Below, in pieces: positions 23,467 to 32,200 of a DNA stretch of 36,461 nt. The first letter of the stretch is position 1. Each line of letters starts with the position of its first letter. Under the pieces are notes generated by a model, which worked only from the letters and a program-made list of their open reading frames with translations, had not been told where the DNA came from and searched no databases. The stretch is from Pseudoflavonifractor sp. MSJ-30 (lineage in GTDB: Bacteria; Bacillota; Clostridia; Oscillospirales; Oscillospiraceae). The stretch covers positions 1-36,461 of the forward strand of contig NZ_JAHLPU010000072.1 of assembly GCF_018918045.1 (NCBI RefSeq), read 5' to 3'. The position numbers and the translations under genes are program-made.

Positions 23467-24852
23467 ATGGCAAATATGACTTTGACCAAGACCCCTATGC
23501 CTGAGCAGGACCCCAAGGTTCGTGCCCGTAATTTCAAAGAGGTTGCCCTGGGTTATACCGAAGAGATGGCCAAGGAAGAGGCGGGCCGCTGCCTGAATTG
23601 CAAGAACCCCAAGTGCGTCGAGGGCTGCCCTGTCAATGTGCGCATCCCCGAGTTCATTCATAAGGTGGCCGAGGGAGACTTCAAGGCCGCTTACGAGATC
23701 ATCACCTCCACCAACGCCCTCCCTGCCCTCAGCGGCCGTGTGTGCCCTCAGGAGAGCCAGTGCGAGAGCAAGTGTGTCCGGGGCGTCAAGGGCGAGCCTG
23801 TGGCCATCGGCCGTCTGGAGCGTTTTGTTGCCGACTGGTATCGGGAGAATGTGAACGCAAAGCCTGAAAAGGCTCCCTCCAACGGCATGAAGGTGGCCGT
23901 GGTTGGCTCCGGCCCTGCGGGTCTGACCTGCGCCAGTGATCTGGCCAAGAAGGGCTATGCCGTCTCCATTTTCGAAGCCCTGCATACCGCCGGCGGCGTG
24001 CTGGTTTACGGCATTCCCGAGTTCAGACTTCCCAAGGCCATTGTTGCCAACGAGGTGGAGAACCTGAAGGCCCAGGGCGTGGAAGTCATGACCAATATGG
24101 TCATCGGCCGTGTGCTGACCATTGACGAGCTGTTCGACATGGGCTACAAGGCAGTCTTTGTAGGCTCCGGCGCGGGTCTGCCCATGTTCATGCACATCCC
24201 CGGCGAGAGCCTGAAGGGTGTTATGTCCGCCAACGAGTACCTGACCCGTACCAACCTGATGAAGGCTTATGAGGAATCCTCCGATACCCCCATCATCAAG
24301 TCCAAGGCTGTGGCCGTGGTTGGCGGCGGCAACGTGGCCATGGACGGCGCCCGCTGCGCCATGCGTCTGGGCGCGGACAAGGTGTACATCGTCTATCGCC
24401 GCGGCGAGGCCGAAATGCCCGCCCGTAAGGAAGAGCAGCACCACGCCAAGGAAGAGGGCATTGAGTTCAAGACTCTGTGCAATCCCGTGGAGATTCTGGG
24501 CGACGACACCGGCCGTGTCTGCGGCGTGAAGTGCGTCCGCATGGAGCTGGGTGAGCCTGACGCCTCCGGCCGCCGCCGTCCCGTGGAGATTCCCGGCAGC
24601 GAGTTCGTACTGGATGTGGATACCGTCATCATGGCTCTGGGCACCAGCCCCAATCCCCTGATCCGCTCCACCACCCCCGGTCTGGAGACCAACAAGAAGG
24701 GCGGCCTCATCGTCAATGAGAATGAGATGACCACCCGTGAGGGCGTCTTCGCCGGCGGCGATGCCGTTACCGGCGCTGCCACCGTCATTCTGGCCATGGG
24801 CGCGGGCAAGAAGGCCGCTGCCGCCATCGACGCTTACCTGCAGAGCAAGTAA
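23467..24852 (+). CDS. nfnB: NfnB-type NADPH oxidoreductase (GltD-like) subunit
   Basis: Large subunit of NfnAB, often annotated as glutamate synthase small chain. The 461 residues begin with a cysteine-rich domain for two [4Fe-4S] clusters: CLNCKNPKCVEGCPVNV (about 39-55) and CPQESQCESKCVRG (about 94-107). Then come an FAD fold (VAVVGSGPAGLTCASDLAKK) and an NADPH fold (AVAVVGGGNVAMDGAR). The C-terminal FAD motif is EGVFAGGDAVTGAATVILAM. No glutamate synthase large subunit is nearby, and the tight pairing with an NfnA-type gene points to NfnAB (or SudA). GGGAGGAAAC precedes the ATG. Codon use is strongly biased, as in a highly expressed gene. Confidence 0.88.
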   Translation: MANMTLTKTPMPEQDPKVRARNFKEVALGYTEEMAKEEAGRCLNCKNPKCVEGCPVNVRIPEFIHKVAEGDFKAAYEIITSTNALPALSGRVCPQESQCESKCVRGVKGEPVAIGRLERFVADWYRENVNAKPEKAPSNGMKVAVVGSGPAGLTCASDLAKKGYAVSIFEALHTAGGVLVYGIPEFRLPKAIVANEVENLKAQGVEVMTNMVIGRVLTIDELFDMGYKAVFVGSGAGLPMFMHIPGESLKGVMSANEYLTRTNLMKAYEESSDTPIIKSKAVAVVGGGNVAMDGARCAMRLGADKVYIVYRRGEAEMPARKEEQHHAKEEGIEFKTLCNPVEILGDDTGRVCGVKCVRMELGEPDASGRRRPVEIPGSEFVLDVDTVIMALGTSPNPLIRSTTPGLETNKKGGLIVNENEMTTREGVFAGGDAVTGAATVILAMGAGKKAAAAIDAYLQSK

Positions 24853-24886
24853 CAAAACGGTACCGCAAAGCTACAAAACCGTAAAT

Positions 24887-24918
24887 TTATCCACAGCTGT
24901 TTCCACAGCTGTGGATAA
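24887..24918. promoter_or_regulatory. Inverted DnaA-box-like pair P1
   Basis: TTATCCACA (24887-24895) and TGTGGATAA (24910-24918) are both exact DnaA-box consensus sequences, in inverted orientation, with 14 bases between. GTTTCCACA (24899-24907) lies inside and TGTGGAAAA (24923-24931) just outside. The arms also form a 14-bp hairpin (24886-24899 with 24906-24919) 33 bases after nfnB, so a transcript-end role is a second possibility. Confidence 0.7.
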
Positions 24919-25048
24919 ATCATGTGGAAAACTGTTTGCGGCCTGTGAAAAAACAGAAAAAGAACCCAAAAAGGGACCGAAATCCGGGAAAAATCCGGTG
25001 CTCGGCCCCTTTTCACTTTTCAATAGCCCCTCCCCTGCTCCTGAATTT

Positions 25049-25080
25049 TTCTCCACAGAGTTTGAATACCCTGTGGAGAT
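25049..25080. promoter_or_regulatory. Inverted DnaA-box-like pair P2
   Basis: TTCTCCACA (25049-25057) and TGTGGAGAT (25072-25080), inverted, with 14 bases between, the same spacing as P1, P3 and P4. CTCCACAG and CTGTGGAG also make an 8-bp stem. Confidence 0.6.
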
Positions 25081-25142
25081 TTTTCGTGGGATGGTGGGAA
25101 AGCGGGCCGCATTTCGCCCTTCGAAGACGAAAAAAGATGAAA

Positions 25143-25174
25143 ATATCCACAATCGATGAAAAGACTGTGGAGAA
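25143..25174. promoter_or_regulatory. Inverted DnaA-box-like pair P3
   Basis: ATATCCACA (25143-25151) and TGTGGAGAA (25166-25174), inverted, with 14 bases between. The spacer ATCGATGAAAAGAC resembles that of P4. Confidence 0.6.
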
Positions 25175-25224
25175 ATCTGAGAAGATACAGCCATTACGGC
25201 CAGAGAAACCGCGTCATATCCGCC

Positions 25225-25375
25225 TGTAGGGGCAAAATTATCCGCAAATGCATTTCACCATAGGGCCGATGCCCACATGGGACGGAGAGGCTGTGAACGA
25301 AATCTGTTCGTTTTACGCGACAGTTCGTCAAATTCCATAGCGGGATCATGAGGGCATCGTCCCCTGCATACGAAA
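25225..25375. repeat. Decayed family B sequence
   Basis: Fragments of family B are recognisable: TGTAGGGGCAAA near 25225, GGGCCGATGCCCACATGGG near 25264, and ATGAGGGCATCGTCCCCTGC near 25350. The copy is worn and its palindromes are broken. No gene is visible. Confidence 0.45.
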
Positions 25376-25434
25376 TCTGACGTTGTGCTTAAAAGGAATG
25401 CTTCTCACCCCATCGGGGATGGAATTGCATTCAA

Positions 25435-25466
25435 ATCTCCACAGCTTATGAAAGAACTGTGGAGAA
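25435..25466. promoter_or_regulatory. Inverted DnaA-box-like pair P4
   Basis: ATCTCCACA (25435-25443) and TGTGGAGAA (25458-25466), inverted, with 14 bases between. The arms extend to a 9-bp stem TCTCCACAG/CTGTGGAGA. The spacer GCTTATGAAAGAAC resembles that of P3. Confidence 0.6.
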
Positions 25467-25513
25467 AATAGAATCTCATAAGATTACATAACAAGAAGAC
25501 AATAATTAAATTT

Positions 25514-26058
25514 GTAGGGGCCGATGCCCACATCGGCCCGGAAGCCGACGGTATGGGCGTGTCCGTTTTTTCAGACCGCTCAGGTGTCGTACCTAACGAG
25601 GCGATGAGGGCATCGCCCCCTACGCTGAAGACGAACGTTGATTTTGTGGGTAACGCCCCCAACGCTGAAAACGCACGTTATTTTTTGTAGGGGCCGATGC
25701 CCACATCGGCCCGGATGCCGACGGTACAGGCGTGTTCGTCTTTTCTGACCGCTCAGGCGATGTACCCCACGGGGCGATGAGGGCATCGCCCCCTACGCTG
25801 AAAACACACGTTGTTTTTGCGGGTAACGCCCTAAACGCTGAAAACGCACGTTGTTTTTGTAGGGGCCGATGCCTACATCGGCCCGTGGCTAACGGTACAG
25901 CCATGTCCGTTTTTTCTGACCGCTCTGGTATCGTACCCCACGGGGCGATGAGGGCATCGCCCCCTACGCTGAAAACGCACCCCACGGGGCGGTGCAGGCA
26001 TCGCCCCGTACGCTGGAAACGCACCCCACGGGCGATGCAGGCATCGCTCCTACGAAAA
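25514..26058. repeat. Family B tandem array, three 172-bp units plus remnants
   Basis: Units begin with GTAGGGGCCGATGCC at 25514, 25687 and 25859, so the period is 172-173 bp. Each unit starts with a palindrome (arms GGGCCGATG and CATCGGCCC, loop CCCA or similar). It continues with a segment containing TTTTCTGACCGCTC, and then a second palindrome GGGGCGATG-AGGG-CATCGCCCC. The first two units then carry linker copies with AACGCTGAAAACGCACGTT. After the third unit come two short extra palindromes (about 25983-26012 and 26029-26056). The palindromes could form cruciforms or RNA hairpins. Reading frames across the array are repeat-derived and not counted as genes. Confidence 0.8.
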
Positions 26059-26164
26059 GGCTGTGTTCGATTTTCTGTCCGGAAATCAGGATGTTTTCGG
26101 TTTTCGCTGGTTTACATGCATTTTACACGATAGATAGTTCATTTCATACTATGCAGAGAGCATA

Positions 26165-26193
26165 TTGCTTTTGTCGGGTAAATCGACTATAAT
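26165..26193 (+). promoter_or_regulatory. Promoter of the giant surface protein gene
   Basis: TTGCTT (26165-26170), a 17-base spacer and a perfect TATAAT (26188-26193) lie 57 bases before the start codon. Confidence 0.65.
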
Positions 26194-26250
26194 ACAATCA
26201 AACAGAAGTATTATGCCTCAGGGCAAAAAACGAAGAAAGAGGGAGACGCA

Positions 26251-29200
26251 ATGAAGAAACTGTTTGCGCTGCTGCTGGCGCTGACCATGACCTTCCAGCT
26301 GGCCCAGCCTGTCTGGGCGGAGACCGTGGCCACGGAGCCGACGCAGACCACCCAGACCCCGGAGGAGCCGGAAGAGACCGTCCCGGAGTCGACAGAACCG
26401 GAAACCACGGAACCGGCAGTCCCCGCCCAGACGGAGGCCCCGGAAACCACCGCCCCGGAGACCACGGAAGCCTCCGTACCTGAGTCCGAGGAACCCCAGC
26501 CCGATGCGGAGCCGTCCGCGGAGGACGTCCCCGTGCCTCAGAGCGACAGCACCGGTACCTGCGGCGAGAGCCTGACCTGGACACTGGCAGGCGGCACGCT
26601 GACAATTTCCGGAAGCGGCGCCATGACGGATTACAACGAATCCAACACCGCCCCCTGGTATTCCGGCCGGGAGCAGATCACCGCCGTGGTGGTGGACCGG
26701 GGCGTTACCGGCATCGGCGCCTATGCCTTTTACGGCTGCGTCAATCTCATCGATATCACACTGCCGGAGGGCCTGACCGCCATTGGCGAATATGCCTTTA
26801 AGGGCTGCTCTGCCCTGGGCCGGGTGGAGATCCTCAGCGGCATGACCACTCTGGGTTACGATGCCTTTCGGGAAAGCGGCATCACCGAAGTAGTGCTGCC
26901 CGAGGGGCTGAAAACAATCGGAAACGATGCCTTCTATAACTGTGCAAACCTGCGCAGCGTCTCCCTGCCGAGCACACTGCAAAATTTGGGAAGCTACGCA
27001 TTTTATAAATGCTCCGCTCTGACAGCGATTACCCTGCCCCAGAGCCTTACGAAGATGGGATATGAATGCTTCGAACTCTGTACCAGCCTGACGGAAATAG
27101 AAATTCCGAGTCAACTGACAACCATTGAAATGCAGGCGTTTGCTGGCTGTACTGCGCTGAAAAGCGTTACGCTGCCGGAAGGGCTGAAAGTGATCGGGGC
27201 ATACGCATTCGGGGGCTGTGAAGCGCTGACTCAGATACATCTGCCTGAAAGCACTACAGAACTGCGGTCGGGCGCTTTTTCGGGTTGTAAAAATCTCACA
27301 ACCATTAACCTCCCTCAGGGAATTACAAAGATTCAGAACAGCCTGTTCAGCGGATGCAGCAGTCTCGCCGCCATCACCATTCCGGATTCCGTGCTCACAA
27401 TTGAAAGCAGCGCGTTTTCCGGCTGCAGCAGCCTGACGGCGGTGGAAATCCCCACCGGCGTCAGCACCATTGGCACCTCGGCCTTTAGCAGATGTGCTTT
27501 ACTGACGGAAATGGTGATTCCAGAGGGGGTTTCCAGTATCGCTTACGGGACCTTCTATAACTGTACAGCGCTGAAAAAAATCACCCTGCCCGGCGGCCTG
27601 ACCGAGATTGGAGAGGAGGCTTTCGAGAATTGCTCTGCACTGGAGGCCATCGAGCTGCCCGAAAAGGTAACGACCATCGGGGCAAGCGCCTTTTCTGGCT
27701 GCAAAATGTTGAAGCAGATCACCCTTCCCGACAGCCTGACTGAGATTGGACAGTCTGCTTTCGGAAATTGCGCTTCCCTGCAGTTCATTCAGCTGCCTGA
27801 CAAGCTGACCAGTGTGGGGAACTACGCCTTTTCCAGCTGTACGGCGCTGAAGCGGGTGGATATTCCCGCCAGTGTCGCTGCCATCGGCGAAAGTGCCTTT
27901 TACGGCTGCGCAAAGCTGACTGCCATCACCTTTGGCCACAGGCAGGAGAATCCGCTGACCATTGGCGTGGACGCGTTTAACGTCGGCTATTACGTGGACA
28001 ATGTAAAAACCCGGATCGGGGTCTACAGCGTCCGGGGCATTCATCCCGCCATTCAGGGCTATGCCTGGGAGAAGCGGACCGTTACGTATTATAATACCGA
28101 AGTTGTCCCCCTGGAGGCCATTGCCATCCACGCGCAGGATGACGCCGCGGAGATCGAGGTGGGGCTTCCCCTGACCTTCGTCGCGGAGCTGACCCCCTTC
28201 GATACAACGGACGATCTGGTCTGGTCCATCAATCCGGACAACAGCACCGGTACCGCCGAAATCACCGCAGAGGGCGTGCTCACCGGCCTGACCCCCGGCA
28301 TTGTCACCGTCCGTGCTGCCGCCGGAAGCGATGAAAGCGTCTATGGCGAGACCCAGATCACCCTGCTGCCCCCCACCGGCGAACCGGATTCCATTCTGGT
28401 GCGCACGGCAGTGGGGGCGGTGGACGAGGCCCAGCTGGGCATTCCTGTTCAGATGCAGGCGGTCTTCCAGCCCGGCAACGTGGCCGATAAGCACGTGACC
28501 TGGTCCGTGAGCAATGAGAAGATCGCCGCCATCGATGAAAGCGGCCTGCTGACCCCTCTGGCCCTGGGCAGCGTGACGGTTTACGCCGTGTCCGAAACCT
28601 ATGGGGATCTGGAGGGCAGCTGCGTGGTGAAGGTTTTGCGCTATGCCGACGGCGTCACCGTTCTGCGCAACGGCGGCACGGAGCGCACCACCCTGGGCGT
28701 GGGAGAAAAGCTGTCGATCACCGCCCTGCTGAGCCCGGCGGACACCACCTCCAAGGACGTGACCTGGACCGTTGAGGAGCTCACCGGCCAGGCAGAGCTG
28801 GTGAATATGGGTACCTACGGCCGACCCATGGAGATCAGGGGCGTTGCCCCCGGCACGGTGCGCCTCACGGCAACGGTGAAGGACTATGCCGCCGTGAGCG
28901 CCACGGTGGAGCTCACCGTGACGGATACGGTGATTCCCTATGCCCTGGCCGACGGCAGCGGCAACATCTATTTTGATACAGCCACGGGCACCATTGTCCG
29001 CAGTGACAATACCGTGCAGAACGTCAGCATCCCCGCTTCCATCAATGGCGTGGCCGTAACGTCCATTGCGCCCTACGTGTTCCACGACGGAGGCTACGGA
29101 ACCATCACCGCCGTCACCATCCCCAAATCCATGCGGGAGATCGGCAGCCACGCTTTTTGGTCCTGCTCCAAAATGACCTCCCTGCGCTTTGCCGGCGGCA

Positions 29201-32200
29201 GCGAGCTGGAGACCATCGGCGAATATGCGTTCCATACCTGCAACACCCTGACGTCTGTGTCCATTCCCGCCTCTGTGAAGACCATTGAAAACTTTGCCTT
29301 CTACGGCTGCAGCAAGATGGAATCTCTGCGCTTTGCCTCCGGCAGCAATCTGAAGTCCATTGGCGAGGGCGCGTTCTATACCTGCGATGGCCTGACCGCT
29401 GTCTCCCTACCCGAGGGGCTGCAGTCCGTTGGCAAGAATGCCTTCTACTATTGTAAGAATGTGGAAACCATCTACGTGCCGGATACGGTCACGTCCTTCG
29501 GGGAAAATGCGTTCTCCTATTGCAACAGCCTGAAAAATGTTACCATTACCGGCGAAGAGAATCTGCAAAAACTGTTTTGCAGCGGTGTGATGGACAATCT
29601 GACCCTGTCCGGAACATTCGTGCAGAAGGCGTATCCGGCCAAAAATGTGACGCTGCTGGATACCGTCACAGAGATTCGGGACAGCGCATTCGAGGGCCAG
29701 AGTGTCGAACAGCTTACCCTGGGCCGGAACCTGAAAACCATCGGCGCGCAGGCGTTTGAATACACCGAAATTACCTCGGTGACGCTGCCGGAGGGCATCG
29801 TCTCTCTGGGCAAGCGGGCCTTTGCCGAATGCAGCAAGCTGACAACCGTCAATCTGCCGGACAGCCTCCAGAGTATAGGACAGGACTGCTTTGAAGGCTG
29901 TTCCAATCTGAATATTCTGGACCTCTCTTCCGTTCCGGACACTTTTGTGGAGCGGGAGACGAAGCTGGACGACCGGGGCGTTGTCCCGCCTGTTCTGGTG
30001 CGGGCAACCGGCGGCAAGGTGTCCGGGGCCTGGTGGGCAGAGAGCGTTGACGGGGTTTCCCACAGCGACGATGTGGCGTTTATCTATCAGTGGAAGGGCG
30101 AATATTACCTGGTGCCCGAAGCCTCGGGCAGCTTTGTGCTGGTCTATCAGGATCAATACACCGGGGCCCAGGGAAAAAAGCTTGCCGAGGCCCGCTCCGG
30201 TCTCATCATCCGCCCCTCCGATGTTGGCTATCTCACTGGCGGCCAGAGCCTGCAGCTTTCCGCCCGCATGATGCCGGAGGATATCGCGGCGCAGGTCACC
30301 TGGTCCCTGGGGGCCGGGGATGAAGCCTATGCTTCCCTGTCCCAGACCGGCCTTTTGAAGGTCAGCAGCGGCGTAAACGTCACCCGGCAGATCACCGTTA
30401 CGGCTGTGCCGAGGAACGGCGGCGATGCCGCGGTGCTGAAGCTCTGGCTGGTGCCCAGAACCACCGGTTTGGAAATTCTCCGGAATGGAGAAAGCGTGGG
30501 CAGCGAGCTGAACGCGGACATGGCGTCCACCCCGAGCATGACCCTGACCGTCCGGTTCCAGCCGGAGGACGCCGCTCCTGATGTGGTCTGGATCTCTTCG
30601 GACGCCAAGGTGGCAGATGTGGACAACGGCGTTGTGACCTTCCTGAAGCCCGGCACCGCCGTCATCAAGGCGATGGCTACGGACGGCTCTCAGGTCAGCG
30701 CCCAGGTGAAAATCAACGTTACCTATGTGGACGGGGCCAAAAAGCTGACCCTGACCACTGACGCCGCTTCTCTGCAGCCCGGCCAGACCGCCCGGCTGAC
30801 CCTGAAGGGCAGCGGGGAGATTCCCGCGGACATGGTGAGCTATACCCTGCCAAACGATCTTGGCGCCGTGGAGAACGGCGTCTTCACCGCCGGGGAAAAG
30901 CCGGGTACCGTTACCGTCACCGCCGCCATTCAGGGCGACCCCCTGAAGCGCACCGCCAGCGTGAAGCTGACCGTAACGCCCCTGCTGGTGAACAAGCTGG
31001 AAATGGAGGCCCATGACGACCGATTCCAGATGGAGGATCAGGCGGGAGAGACTTTGCTGATTATCGACAAGCAGTCCGCTCAGGGCTGCAGCTTCCCCCT
31101 GACCCTCTCCGCCCGGGACTACCGGGACGAACCCATGGAAGACTATTCCGTGACCTATGCCAGCACCGATACCTCCATTGCCACGGTCACGGCCAAGGGC
31201 GTTGTGACGTTGAAGCCCGGTGCCAACGGCCAGTGCGCCATTGTGGCCAGGGTGAAGGATGCCGGAAAGGCCACGGCCCGGCTGTGGATCTCCGTCCGGG
31301 ACTACAGCCCCCGGCTGGAAAGCAGCAAGCTGACGCTGAACACCGCCCTGACCGACGCCGCCGTTTCCACAGGCTTTGTGGAAAGCTACGGCAACGGCGT
31401 GACCGGAGTTTCCGTTACCAACGACAATCGGTTTACGGCAGAATTCGCCGCCAGCCGCCTGACTCTGCGGCCCGCCGCTCCCCTGCCCAACGGCAGATAT
31501 AACCTGACCGTGGAGGCCCAGTGCGCCGACGGCAAGACCTATTCCTATGCCCTGAATCTTCAGGTGAAGAACGTGCTGCCCAAGGTCACCGTGAAACAGA
31601 CGGCCAGACTGAACATCTTCTGCGCCGGTGCGGAAACTACCCTGACCGTCGCCGCCCAGGGGGCTGAGGTGGAAAACGTGGTTCTTACGGACAACACCGA
31701 TTTCACCGTGGATTGGCAGGACGGCACTGCCCTGCTGCGGCTGTCTGACAGCGCTTCCCCGAAACCCTATACAAAGGCAAAGCTAGAAATCCATCTGGCG
31801 GGCTACGCCCAGCCTGTTATCCAGAATCTCTCCATTTCCGCCGGAACCACGGTGCCCAGACTGAAGCTCAGCGCCGCGGCCAGCAGCCTGAATACGGCCC
31901 TGAACCCGGAGAATCTCTCCGCCCGGGTGCAGATTCTGGAGGGCACTTCCCTGCTGGATCTGTCCAACGCCACCGTATGGACGGACAGCGCTCTGGCTGA
32001 CGTGGAGAAGGACGGCAGCGATGTGGTTCTGACTCTGCGGGAGCCCAAGGCAGCCTCCGTGAACCTCTATATTCAGGACGCTTCCTGGCGGCAGAGTGTG
32101 AAGCTCACCCACAAGCTCACGGTGGAGACCAAATTGCCCACTTTGAAGCCCACCGGTGCCATCAATCTGAACGCCTACTTTACCCAAATCACCGGCAGCA

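Noticed and set aside
23467..24852. Glutamate synthase small subunit (gltD) as the function of this gene
   Set aside because: No large glutamate synthase subunit is nearby and the partner gene is a [2Fe-2S] ferredoxin-NADP+ reductase-type subunit, which fits NfnAB or sulfide dehydrogenase.
24834..25229. Open frames of 60-140 codons around the DnaA-box-like pairs
   Set aside because: None has a ribosome binding site or a recognisable motif, several overlap the end of nfnB, and the stretch is dominated by inverted repeats.
25514..26058. Possible CRISPR array
   Set aside because: The unit is 172-173 bp, far longer than a CRISPR repeat plus spacer, there are no unique spacers between short identical repeats, and no cas gene is present.
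25580..26133. Several open frames of 60-134 codons on both strands in the family B array
   Set aside because: They encode the same short peptide pattern (such as FSDRSG and AMRASPPT) wherever family B occurs, including 671-780 and 34893-35004. The frames come from the repeat, not from genes.
31369..31400. TTTCCACA...TGTGGAAAG inside the giant gene as a further box pair
   Set aside because: The spacing between the sites is 5 bases instead of 14, and the sequence is explained by codons for the protein.
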